DNA from: Candidatus Woesearchaeota archaeon
Lineage (GTDB): Archaea; Nanobdellota; Nanobdellia; Woesearchaeales; UBA10107
NCBI GenBank assembly: GCA_013331965.1
Contig: DUFL01000015.1
Coordinates: forward strand, 1-11,891
Length of the DNA stretch: 11,891 nt
Direction: 5' to 3'
Numbering within the stretch: position 1 is the stretch's first letter; each line of letters begins with the position of its first letter. The notes under the pieces are model-generated. The model was not told the origin of the DNA. It saw only the letters and a program-made list of their open reading frames with translations, and searched no databases. Shown here piece by piece: positions 1 to 6,687 of this stretch. A program made the translations under genes and the position numbers.

Positions 1-4
1 AAAA

Positions 5-1291
5 TTAATAATAAGTCTGAGCTATCTGCTCATCTTCTTTTGTTTCGTCTGCTGACTTGAATTTTCTTTGGTAAATAACTACTGCTCCAAGCGCAATGAT
101 CAAAACAACAAGCAGGATTACTCCTACGCTTAATGCTTTCTTAACGCCGGCCCATGCTGAATTATTAGCAGACTCTAAAACATCCGCTTTCAATGGAACC
201 TGCTGAACAACATCATTTCCAACCCTTATATCGACTGAAAATACATGTTCTCCAGTTGCTGCGTTTTCATTTGCGGCTACATAAACATAAGCCTGTTTTG
301 TCTCTCCTGCATTAAGGATCAGGACATTTGAAGGACTGACCTTAGTCACTGCCCAGCCGTCTGCTCCTGAAACAGTCAAAGTATAAGTCTTAGCGGAGCT
401 TGCTCCGTTTGTTAAAGAGAGCGGGTAAATAACTCCGTTTTCTCCTTTAGCAACAGATTGGGTCTGCAAACCAACTGCGATAGTTGTCTTTCCTGACAAA
501 CCAGTTGCAGATGCTGCCTGATCATCACCAGCTACGTTAATGACATATGTTGCTGATGTCTTGTCATCATAATCATTGAAGTAAACATCAACTTTTACTG
601 TGTATTCTCCTGATTTGGTGCTTGCAGGTATTCTTAGCAAGACTTCCTCTGTTGAAACAGTGTCATCTTCATCGATTGTATCGACATAGTCTGTTTCCTG
701 TATTCCCAATTCAGGGATTGAGAAAACAACTTTAACATCAGTTTCATCTTTCTGTCCGTAATTCTTAAGTCTTGCAACAGCAGTCATTGCTCTTCCAGCA
801 ATAACCTTATCGTTTGGCGAGAAAGTTACATCTTTTATTGCAACGCTGTTGTCAACTGCTGAGACCATCAAAGGATATACATATGAGATTGTGTCTGAAT
901 TTGGACTGGATACAATGACTCTTAATTGGTATTCTCTGTCAGTTGTTCTTTCAGGAACAGTCAATGACAATGTTTTTGTATAGATTGTGTTAGCCTGAAC
1001 ATCAAATGCGTTTGTTTCGTCTGAGATGCTGTCTTTAGCTCCCGTTATGAAAGCCTGAACAACGACGTCTTCCACAGTTGAGCTTGAATCTGTCTGGAGT
1101 GAGATTTTAAGCTCTAGCTCGGAATCTCTTTCAAAGTTAGTCTTGACAGTCTGATTTGCTGTGATAGAATTTCCATCAACTTTGACATCATTCACTGTAA
1201 TCCCCAAAGGACTAAGTGCTGCATTTGCCGGTACTGCTGCAATAACTGCAAGCAATAGCAATGCTACGATTCCGAATGCTTGTATTTTCAT
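5..1291 (-). CDS. S-layer-like cell-surface protein with CARDB-type beta-sandwich domains and C-terminal membrane anchor
   Basis: 428 residues. A Sec signal peptide covers residues 1-24 (hydrophobic run, likely cleavage after Ala-Asn-Ala). The exterior consists of repeated beta-sandwich domains: roughly 30-143 and 148-254, the second reading like CARDB (for example Val-Arg/Lys-Leu-Lys-Asn-Tyr-Gly phrasing near 173-180), then a NEW3/alpha-galactosidase-associated-like domain at about 270-372. One membrane segment lies at about 386-406, followed by a short charged cytoplasmic tail ending Tyr-Tyr. There are no cysteines. Sequons are at Asn46 (NQT) and Asn376 (NNS), so it may be an AglB substrate. 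The start is supported by a strong Shine-Dalgarno GGAGGAA about 10 bases upstream and by its own TATA box near 1368. Such architecture is commonly annotated as putative S-layer protein in DPANN genomes. A structural role in the cell envelope is inference; a general surface adhesin or peptidase partner is possible. Gene reality is very likely, function moderately sure. Confidence 0.75.
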   Translation of the reverse strand: MKIQAFGIVALLLLAVIAAVPANAALSPLGITVNDVKVDGNSITANQTVKTNFERDSELELKISLQTDSSSTVEDVVVQAFITGAKDSISDETNAFDVQANTIYTKTLSLTVPERTTDREYQLRVIVSSPNSDTISYVYPLMVSAVDNSVAIKDVTFSPNDKVIAGRAMTAVARLKNYGQKDETDVKVVFSIPELGIQETDYVDTIDEDDTVSTEEVLLRIPASTKSGEYTVKVDVYFNDYDDKTSATYVINVAGDDQAASATGLSGKTTIAVGLQTQSVAKGENGVIYPLSLTNGASSAKTYTLTVSGADGWAVTKVSPSNVLILNAGETKQAYVYVAANENAATGEHVFSVDIRVGNDVVQQVPLKADVLESANNSAWAGVKKALSVGVILLVVLIIALGAVVIYQRKFKSADETKEDEQIAQTYY

Positions 1292-1300
1292 TTTAATTTA

Positions 1301-1307
1301 TTCCTCC
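1301..1307 (-). promoter_or_regulatory. Shine-Dalgarno site GGAGGAA
   Basis: The minus strand reads GGAGGAATAAATTAAA and then the ATG at 1291. It is the strongest ribosome binding site in the window and fixes the start of the S-layer-like gene. Confidence 0.7.
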
Positions 1308-1364
1308 AAACTCGAATATTAGTCACCACACCCCAATTAATCTGAGCAAACTAAATATAGCCCA

Positions 1365-1372
1365 TATATAAA
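1365..1372 (-). promoter_or_regulatory. Archaeal TATA box for the S-layer-like gene
   Basis: On the minus strand the sequence reads CCGAAAGG followed by TTTATATA, a purine-rich BRE-like element plus a canonical archaeal TATA box. Initiation would be expected about 25 bases downstream, near 1342, giving a leader of about 50 bases that includes the GGAGGAA ribosome site. This makes the gene at 5-1291 transcriptionally separable from the operon upstream of it. Confidence 0.6.
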
Positions 1373-1418
1373 CCTTTCGGTTATTGAGCATTAGTGAGTA
1401 GTAACGTTTGAGAACACA

Positions 1419-1793
1419 TTATTTCTTCTTATGCGGAACAGCTGATATTCCGACTAGTTTAAGAACCGGTTCTGGCTGAGTTTTAACATCATGCCAATAT
1501 GTGAAAACTTCCATTTCTACTAAATCTTCTGCCTGTTTAACTTCAAGGTCGTTCATTATTCCCTCAATATCGCTTTTGGAAGAATATGAAACTTCCTTTT
1601 TTTGACTTGAGTCAATCTGAAGTGTTAATTTTAAAGTTAAAGATTCTTCTTTTCCCGGCAGTTCAATGCAGGCATCATCAATAGTTGTTAAGTTTCTGAT
1701 TAATTTGCCTTCTTCCCTAAGAATTTGATATGCCTTAATCTGCTCCGGACTAAATGGAAGATAATAAACTTGAGGCTCGTTTCCGTTTGTCAT
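1419..1793 (-). CDS. Small soluble protein of unknown function, last gene of the surface operon
   Basis: 124 residues, not recognised. There is no signal peptide and no membrane segment, so it should be cytoplasmic. Residues about 16-28 look helical (PEQIKAYQILREEG), and the rest alternates like a mixed alpha/beta fold, with strands near 48-60 (ESLTLKLTLQID) and 92-98. The C-terminus is basic (HKKK). It follows the adhesin-like gene at 1808-3529 with only 14 bases between, and a weak Shine-Dalgarno (AGGAT) overlaps that gene's TAG stop, so it is almost surely co-transcribed and perhaps translationally coupled. The gap to the next gene downstream (5-1291) is 127 bases with a separate promoter, and I see no clear T-tract terminator in it. 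A cytoplasmic accessory, chaperone or regulator of the exported proteins is possible, but nothing in the sequence shows which. Confidence 0.75.
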   Translation of the reverse strand: MTNGNEPQVYYLPFSPEQIKAYQILREEGKLIRNLTTIDDACIELPGKEESLTLKLTLQIDSSQKKEVSYSSKSDIEGIMNDLEVKQAEDLVEMEVFTYWHDVKTQPEPVLKLVGISAVPHKKK

Positions 1794-1807
1794 TTTATTA
1801 TTTTATC

Positions 1808-3529
1808 CTAGTATAATAATTGTTCATCTAAACTAGTAAATTTAACTTTTTTCTTTCTTTCGTCAGCCATTCCTTTTACAATGTAAGCTGCTAACCCTAA
1901 AAGCAATAAAATCAAAATAATCATAAACCATATTCCGCTCCAATTTAAATCATTGACTCCGTTTCCTGCTGAATAGCCCGGCAATGAAGTTGGCTTGAAT
2001 ATCAATTCTGACGGGCCTGATTTTGCTGAAAATACATTTGAAGCTCCTGAAAATTCCAAAGCCCTGTATCTTGCAATTCTGATATTTTCTCCGATAAGTG
2101 TAAATTTAATCCATTCTGAAGATGCAAACAATTCATTAGGCAAATCAAAGCTTACTTTGATTGTTTTCTTTCCGTTGCCCATCAAATCAAACTCGGATGA
2201 AACAGCTGTGACTCCTGAATCTACCATAAGCAATTCAATCTTTAGATCATCTACATCATTATCATCTTCATTTCTGACAGTAACATAAGCAACTGCTGTC
2301 TCTCCGGGAGAATATGTCTCCTTCTCAAATACTATTGAATCGATGAAGACAAATTCATTTGTGACTTCCGCTTCATCAACTGCGACAGTAAATGACTGGT
2401 CTCTTGAAAGCAGATTAGTTATATCTGTGACCCTTACTGTAAATGTATTATCTCCTGCGCTTGAAGGAGTCCATGAAATAAGTCCTGAATTCTGATCTAT
2501 TGTCATTCCGCTAGGCTCACTAAGTAATGAATACTGCAGTGTACCAGAGCCTGTTGCATCGATATCGCAGGTATAAGCTGAATCTTCCTCTGCGTCAGGA
2601 CATGAACTAGTTGAAAATGTGATTGAAGTATTTGTAGTTGTTGTGACTGAGATTGTCACTGTCGCCTGCGCAGTCATGCTAGCTGAATCTGTAACCTGCA
2701 CTCTTGCAGTGTACGAGCTTGTTGCTGAATAAACATTATTATTCTGGACTGAAGTACTTGAAACATTATTTGCATCATAAGTTCCGTCATTTGTGAAATC
2801 CCAATTATATGTGTATGGTGCAGTTCCGCCTGATGCTGTTGCTGTGAAAGCGACTGCCAAAGGAACCGGTCCTGAAATTGGGTTTCCTGAAACTACTACA
2901 CTTAAAGGTGTTGGTGCCGTTCCTGAAATTACTAAATTATAATTTTGAGTTACTGATGTTGCTCCATAACCTGAGTCACTTACAATAACTGAAAATGCAT
3001 ATATTCCTGCAACCGGATTAAACCAAGTAAGCAATCCCGTGTTTGAATTTATCAAAATTGGTGCTGCTGGCGTAATTGCTGATAATGAATATGTTAATGA
3101 ATCTGCATCTGCATCTGTTGCGTTTACATCATATGAAAATGGTGTTCCTGGAGCTCCGTTAAGAGCAATCGGCAGAGCATTTGATGGTGTTATTACTGGA
3201 GCTGAATTTCTTATAGTTGTTGAATCTTCTCCGATAAATACTGTTCCTGCTATTCCTGTTTCTTTGTAAACCTTACAAGTCCATATTTCTCCCTTTGTTA
3301 ACATTGAAGACAATATAGAATTCTGATTAGTATCAAGAATTACTTCATTTCCGTTTTGGAACCAAGTAAATATGTATCCTGAATCTGTTGGTGATTGAAT
3401 TACATCGCAATTAAGATTTACTGTTGCAGAAGCGTTCTGATTAACCTGAACAAATTGATCTGCAAAAACGCTTACTTGACTAGTAAGAATTGCAAGAATT
3501 ACAAAAAGTGCTTTAAAGATTAGTTTCAT
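1808..3529 (-). CDS. Membrane-anchored multidomain surface protein with Ig-like, cadherin/He_PIG, PKD and CARDB-like modules
   Basis: 573 residues, type I membrane protein. A signal peptide covers 1-23 (cleavage likely Val-Phe-Ala/Asp). Domains in order: an Ig-like domain at about 24-108 with probable disulfide Cys41-Cys85 and core Trp56; a cadherin-like/He_PIG domain at about 110-203 with the phrases DATDADADSLTYSLS-like and NSNTGLLTW; a PKD domain at about 208-296 (YNWDF with following Asp, then V-T-D-S); a second He_PIG domain at about 303-385 with Cys310 and Cys321; and a CARDB-like sandwich at about 393-495. The membrane segment is at 532-551, followed by a basic stop-transfer and a short tail ending DEQLLY. 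Five sequons are visible (NAS, NAT, NVS, NTS, NWS). The start has Shine-Dalgarno AGAGGCG overlapping the TAG of the upstream gene, with 9 bases between them. These modules are typical of adhesion or envelope-scaffold proteins; the binding partner is unknown. Confidence 0.8.
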   Translation of the reverse strand: MKLIFKALFVILAILTSQVSVFADQFVQVNQNASATVNLNCDVIQSPTDSGYIFTWFQNGNEVILDTNQNSILSSMLTKGEIWTCKVYKETGIAGTVFIGEDSTTIRNSAPVITPSNALPIALNGAPGTPFSYDVNATDADADSLTYSLSAITPAAPILINSNTGLLTWFNPVAGIYAFSVIVSDSGYGATSVTQNYNLVISGTAPTPLSVVVSGNPISGPVPLAVAFTATASGGTAPYTYNWDFTNDGTYDANNVSSTSVQNNNVYSATSSYTARVQVTDSASMTAQATVTISVTTTTNTSITFSTSSCPDAEEDSAYTCDIDATGSGTLQYSLLSEPSGMTIDQNSGLISWTPSSAGDNTFTVRVTDITNLLSRDQSFTVAVDEAEVTNEFVFIDSIVFEKETYSPGETAVAYVTVRNEDDNDVDDLKIELLMVDSGVTAVSSEFDLMGNGKKTIKVSFDLPNELFASSEWIKFTLIGENIRIARYRALEFSGASNVFSAKSGPSELIFKPTSLPGYSAGNGVNDLNWSGIWFMIILILLLLGLAAYIVKGMADERKKKVKFTSLDEQLLY

Positions 3530-3538
3530 TTAGCGCCT

Positions 3539-5242
3539 CTAAAACCTGAAGCCTGCTGTACCGTAAAGCTGCTGGTAGCTAGCATCGACTCCTTTCTTTC
3601 CCTTGAATTGTGTTCCAAGTTTTCCGCCTACTCCTAATTCGAAGTGGCCTGGTTTGAATCTAACTTCTGCTCCTACGTCTCCGTTTGATGTTTCTCCCTG
3701 AAGATATCTTCCGGAAACATCTGCTTCTAAGTATGAGTTGAAAGCTTTTCTAACTCTTGCTTCATATTCTTTTAATGAAACTTGCTTAGGAGTTATTCTT
3801 GAAAATCCTGGAAGCGCTGTGTTGCTCAAAGTTTGCTCTTCATTTCCTTTAAGGAATGATGCTGCAACTCTTGCTTCTATTGAATCTGATCTTAAAATTC
3901 CTTCAACACCTGGACCACTTAGGCTTCTTGTTTCGTCTAAAGAGAAACCGTCGCCTATGTTCAAAGCTTTGATGTCTTCATTTGACAAAGCGTAAGTTAC
4001 TCCTGCTCCTAAATTCTTTCTTAAAATTCCAAGAGCGCCTTTTCCTTTGAATCCTATTAAACTATAATCTCCGCTTAGCTTCTGGAAGTTTGCATCTGCT
4101 GCTAAATAAAGTCCGAGCAATTTCTCAAAGCTTGTTCTTCCTTCAACATTTGCAACTGCTCCTGATGCTGAATAAGTTTCAGTCTTTCCTGCAACAGAAA
4201 CTCCTCTTGCATTAGTTGTGCTTGTAGTAACAGAATCTGTTCTGCTTCCGTAACCTGCGTTTATTTTTATGAATTTAACTGGAAGCATAGATTCTCCCAC
4301 TGATTTTGAACCTGACTCCGTTTCCAAAGTTGCCATATGCATTATTGCATCTCTGACGTGCTGAGGAAGAGATGTTAAATCCATGTAGATAACGTCTGCT
4401 TTTCTGACAGTTCCTGTTCTGCTTTTTCCGTCAGCAGAGTATGGACCTCTATTGTCGTTTGGCATATCTGGTGTTAATGTTGCCAGCAATGCTTCTATTC
4501 CGCCTACTCTGACGTCGTCAGAGAATACTATGTGGAATTGTGAATATTTCTTTGTGTCTGGTGGCTGTGGAATGTTTCCGCTGTCATTAGGCTGGTAGAA
4601 TGTTGGTGTGAAGAAAATATCTTCTAATGAACCTATCTGCTTTCCGTTAACATCTACTTTAATCTTAGATCTTTTAGCACGTTCTCTGTCCATAGTCAAT
4701 CTAAGTTCTTTTCCAGAATTTAATTTGATTAGTTCAGGATTTCCTGTTTCTACTGTTATTGTTGCTTCTGGATCAAATGCTGAAAGCTGCTTATCTGTGC
4801 CAACTTCGTATAAATTTCCTTTAACTAGTTCGTATCTTACTTGACTAGCTGGAACTCCTTTCTTTTTCTGTGTGATTAGCCATTGGTATGCACTAGGATC
4901 TATTGGAGAAAGATTTGAATCTGTTCTTGCAACATAAGCCAACACTGCTTCTACAGGAGAGGGCATTTCGCTGTCTCCGTTATTCTTTATTGTTAAGCTT
5001 GAATCTCCAACCAAAACTGTTGCTGATGTGCTTCCCTTTGGAAGTTTGAAATCAAGTGCTTTTGGCCCTAATATTTTCAAATAACTTGTAAAAGGTACTT
5101 CTGAAGTTGTTGCACTCTGTGGTGATGCCTGACTCATAGTTGTAGCTGTTAAAGCTGGTGCTACTTCTGCTGCTCTAATTCCAATTGGAATTAAAGAAAG
5201 CAATCCGCCTGCAATCTTTGATTTTAAGTTTAATTTTTTCAT
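3539..5242 (-). CDS. Exported protein with outer-membrane-type beta-barrel-like C-terminal half; unknown function
   Basis: 567 residues from the ATG at 5242. That start is chosen because it has a G-rich ribosome site (TTGGGGGAC) and is followed by a Sec-like signal: basic MKKLNLKSK, a hydrophobic run to about residue 22, and probable cleavage near Arg-Ala/Ala-Glu. A longer in-frame reading to 5434 would begin with GTG and overlap the upstream gene by about 175 bases, so I reject it. Residues about 50-320 form an unrecognised, mostly beta region. From about 322 to the end the chain alternates polar and hydrophobic residues in roughly ten segments rich in Gly, Tyr and Phe (for example LGLYLAADANF, GDVGAEVRF, HFELGVGGKLGTQF) separated by polar turns, and the last residues are GTAGFRF, with aromatics at the final and third-last positions. 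There is no cysteine and no hydrophobic helix after the signal. This is how bacterial outer-membrane barrels read. In an archaeon that is unexpected; an extracellular all-beta adhesin is the main alternative. Gene reality is strong, barrel fold moderate. Confidence 0.75.
   Translation of the reverse strand: MKKLNLKSKIAGGLLSLIPIGIRAAEVAPALTATTMSQASPQSATTSEVPFTSYLKILGPKALDFKLPKGSTSATVLVGDSSLTIKNNGDSEMPSPVEAVLAYVARTDSNLSPIDPSAYQWLITQKKKGVPASQVRYELVKGNLYEVGTDKQLSAFDPEATITVETGNPELIKLNSGKELRLTMDRERAKRSKIKVDVNGKQIGSLEDIFFTPTFYQPNDSGNIPQPPDTKKYSQFHIVFSDDVRVGGIEALLATLTPDMPNDNRGPYSADGKSRTGTVRKADVIYMDLTSLPQHVRDAIMHMATLETESGSKSVGESMLPVKFIKINAGYGSRTDSVTTSTTNARGVSVAGKTETYSASGAVANVEGRTSFEKLLGLYLAADANFQKLSGDYSLIGFKGKGALGILRKNLGAGVTYALSNEDIKALNIGDGFSLDETRSLSGPGVEGILRSDSIEARVAASFLKGNEEQTLSNTALPGFSRITPKQVSLKEYEARVRKAFNSYLEADVSGRYLQGETSNGDVGAEVRFKPGHFELGVGGKLGTQFKGKKGVDASYQQLYGTAGFRF
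3542..4279 (-). other. Beta-barrel-like domain of the exported protein
   Basis: Residues about 322-567 of the protein at 3539-5242. The segment opens with KFIKINAGYGSR and ends QLYGTAGFRF. I count about ten amphipathic strands of 9-15 residues with Gly and aromatic residues on alternating positions and short polar turns. The terminal Phe with another aromatic two residues before it matches the C-terminal signature by which bacterial barrels are recognised by BAM. I cannot compute a barrel score here. Confidence 0.5.
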
Positions 5243-5250
5243 TTTATTTG

Positions 5251-5257
5251 TCCCCCA
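5251..5257 (-). promoter_or_regulatory. G-rich ribosome binding site deciding the start of the barrel-like gene
   Basis: The minus strand reads TAATTGGGGGACAAATAAA and then ATG at 5242; the TAA is the stop of the upstream gene. The GGGGGA run is at suitable spacing for the ATG and supports this start over the in-frame GTG at 5434. The same AATTGGGGG string precedes the STT3/AglB start. Confidence 0.5.
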
Positions 5258-5258
5258 A

Positions 5259-6527
5259 TTATAATGTGGCTCCCCTCTTAGGACCTTTCTTTGGTACATC
5301 TTCGTCCTCTTCAACTGGTGATGTTGGTAAAACATCTGGCTTACAATCTTTTTCTGTAAGTTTTGCTTTCCATCCTTTTGGACATTTTCCTGATTTATTC
5401 TTGTGTATCTCTGACACAACTTTTTCTCCGTCACATTGATAACATGTAACTGCCTTTAATTTTGGTTTGTTATCATCATTATTTAGTTTTGACCCTTCTG
5501 GAGCTTTAGGTATTGTAACTAAATCGTTTAATCTTGTCACAACAGAATTACCGCTGACATCAATTGTAACTTGAACTGGATTTGTTGTATTGTAAGGTGC
5601 TGGAACTGTATTTCCGTTGTACATTAAAAGTGCGCTTGGTGCAACTGGTACAGCTACTGATTTTCCATATTTATTTAACGCAACACAGCTTCCCATTGAA
5701 AGTAATGCTGCAAGTGTAGCTCCTATTGCTCCCTTCTTCCAATTCTTTCTTGATTTTTCTAAATCTTCTGAGATTCCTGAGATTCTATTGTAAGTATCTG
5801 TTCCTATTTTTTGAGTTTCTTTTTGTCCAACATCAGTAGCAGGTTTCTGCCCTGCATATTTCTGAAGCTCACTTAAAATAGTTGTTAAAGCGCTTACGTG
5901 TCTTGAAGCATAATCTCTGAGTTCGCTTGAAATCTTTTCTTTTTCTCCAGCGAGTGCAGAAACTTCCTTTGCATAATCAGCTTTTACTTTATCGATCACT
6001 CCCGAGTAAGAAGTATTAGCTTGTTCTACTTTCTTATCAAATTCGTTAAGCTTTTCCATCAAAGCAGACGCTGTACCTAAAATTGTTTCAAGTGATTCCG
6101 TTTTAGTTGGTTTAACTTCAAATATCTGTTCAACTTGATTGCCAGTCAGTCCTGGTCCTTCACTTGAAGGTTTTGCCAGTTCTGGTTTTGGATCTCCGGC
6201 AGGATTAGCCGCAGGTAATGCGCAATAAGGTTGGAATTTCTTAGGAATATCTTTCATCAATGCATGGGCAATATTATATGATGCGAATGATTTGCCTGCA
6301 AATTTATCGAATACAGCTTCCAGTGCTGCCAGATCAGAATCAAAAATTGTTCTATCGGCTGGAAGTGACTTATCTTCATATGCTTTTTTAATATCAGGCA
6401 TATGATAAATCAAAGCTGCTGCCAGATTTCTTGGCAGCTCTCCCTTAATCGCTTTTCTATTGATTACATCATAGAATTCAGTAATACGCTGTGTCGGATT
6501 TGTATCAAATGGACTTGATTCTGTCAT
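5259..6527 (-). CDS. Single-pass coiled-coil membrane protein with external four-Cys module; first gene of surface operon, unknown function
   Basis: 422 residues from the ATG at 6527, which has Shine-Dalgarno GGGTGGTT just upstream; an in-frame TTG at 6554 would add nine residues but lacks such a site. There is no signal peptide. Residues 1-100 look helical and are not recognised; about 101-135 are Pro-rich; about 146-226 are a Glu/Lys/Ala-rich probable coiled coil. One membrane segment spans about 266-285 and is preceded by a basic stretch (KSRKNWKKG), so the N-terminus should be inside and the C-terminal 137 residues outside. The outside part holds Cys362, Cys365, Cys382 and Cys395 in a CxxC, then CPxGW, then Cys pattern. 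The C-terminus is strongly charged (EEDEDVPKKGPKR). It is separated by 16 bases from the barrel-like gene that it precedes. A plausible role is an inner tether linking cytoplasmic and envelope parts of the encoded assembly; this is inference. No enzymatic motif is seen. Confidence 0.75.
   Translation of the reverse strand: MTESSPFDTNPTQRITEFYDVINRKAIKGELPRNLAAALIYHMPDIKKAYEDKSLPADRTIFDSDLAALEAVFDKFAGKSFASYNIAHALMKDIPKKFQPYCALPAANPAGDPKPELAKPSSEGPGLTGNQVEQIFEVKPTKTESLETILGTASALMEKLNEFDKKVEQANTSYSGVIDKVKADYAKEVSALAGEKEKISSELRDYASRHVSALTTILSELQKYAGQKPATDVGQKETQKIGTDTYNRISGISEDLEKSRKNWKKGAIGATLAALLSMGSCVALNKYGKSVAVPVAPSALLMYNGNTVPAPYNTTNPVQVTIDVSGNSVVTRLNDLVTIPKAPEGSKLNNDDNKPKLKAVTCYQCDGEKVVSEIHKNKSGKCPKGWKAKLTEKDCKPDVLPTSPVEEDEDVPKKGPKRGATL
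5343..5444 (-). other. Small Cys module: CYQC, CPKGW, C
   Basis: Residues about 362-395 of the protein at 5259-6527. Four cysteines arranged CxxC-x16-C-x12-C with a GKCPKGW core, on the predicted outer side of the membrane. From memory, similar CYxC...CPxGW...C modules recur in surface proteins of DPANN archaea and CPR bacteria; this should be confirmed by search. Two disulfides or one metal site are both possible. Confidence 0.5.
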
Positions 6528-6533
6528 TTTTTT

Positions 6534-6541
6534 AACCACCC
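6534..6541 (-). promoter_or_regulatory. Shine-Dalgarno GGGTGGTT for the first gene of the surface operon
   Basis: The minus strand reads GGGTGGTT followed by six A residues and ATG at 6527. This is a near match to the anti-SD complement and decides the ATG start over the upstream in-frame TTG at 6554. Confidence 0.65.
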
Positions 6542-6588
6542 TGAATGACCGCAAATATGCAGTCTTACCTGCATAAAGATAGTACTAG

Positions 6589-6596
6589 TATATAAA
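6589..6596 (-). promoter_or_regulatory. TATA box of the minus-strand surface operon
   Basis: On the minus strand the sequence reads AAAAGA followed by TTTATATA, a good BRE plus TATA pair. Expected initiation near 6567 leaves a leader of about 40 bases before the ATG at 6527, long enough to contain the GGGTGGTT ribosome site. Confidence 0.65.
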
Positions 6597-6653
6597 TCTT
6601 TTGAATTTGTTGCTACTTGAGAGTGAATAAAGTACTAAAACCCATTCAAAAGC

Positions 6654-6661
6654 TATTTAAA
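6654..6661 (+). promoter_or_regulatory. Probable TATA box of the STT3/AglB cassette
   Basis: TATTTAAA preceded by the A-rich CAAAAG (BRE-like). Initiation about 25 bases downstream falls at about 6683, so the transcript would begin at or very near the GGGGG run (6683-6687) and have a leader of only about ten bases. A second AT-rich stretch (CTTTAAAA at about 6673) is too close to the ATG to serve as a TATA box. Confidence 0.45.
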
Positions 6662-6678
6662 CCAGCCATTGCCTTTAA

Positions 6679-6687
6679 AATTGGGGG
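6679..6687 (+). promoter_or_regulatory. AATTGGGGG element at the AglB start, possible ribosome site
   Basis: The G run ends five bases before the ATG at 6693. It is a poor but usable anti-SD partner. The identical nine bases precede the barrel-like gene (minus strand 5252-5260), and eight of them occur in the leader of the S-layer-like gene (1331-1338, minus strand). Confidence 0.4.

Noticed and set aside
1289..1327. Possible 13-codon upstream reading frame (GTG GTG ... TGA) ending in the ATGA of the S-layer-like gene start
   Set aside because: It lacks its own ribosome site, and a frame this short is likely by chance; the stop overlap is intriguing but not enough.
1380..1418. Terminator after the small gene at 1419-1793
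   Set aside because: No T-tract or hairpin with T-run is visible on the minus strand after its stop, so read-through into the next gene cannot be excluded.
1995..2288. Plus-strand open frame of 97 codons inside the adhesin gene
   Set aside because: It lies antisense to a well-supported gene, has no ribosome site or recognisable protein features, and is a product of the opposite strand's codon pattern. The same applies to the antisense frames at 3039-3269, 3738-3995, 4608-4844, 5185-5439, 7631-7822, 8042-8260, 9265-9474 and 11493-11675.
5243..5434. N-terminal extension of the barrel-like gene to an in-frame GTG at 5434
   Set aside because: It would overlap the upstream gene by about 175 bases, lacks a ribosome site and would bury the signal peptide; the ATG at 5242 has a G-rich site and is followed directly by a Sec-like signal.
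5..6527. Bacterial origin of the whole window because of the barrel-like protein
   Set aside because: The three TATA/BRE promoters, the archaeal-type AglB with its insertion, and the C-terminally anchored surface proteins favour an archaeon; still, no phylogenetic marker is present, so this rests on inference.
6528..6554. Nine-residue extension of the tether gene from TTG at 6554
   Set aside because: The extension would start at TTG with no ribosome site, and the GGGTGGTT site sits between it and the ATG at 6527, as expected for the shorter start.
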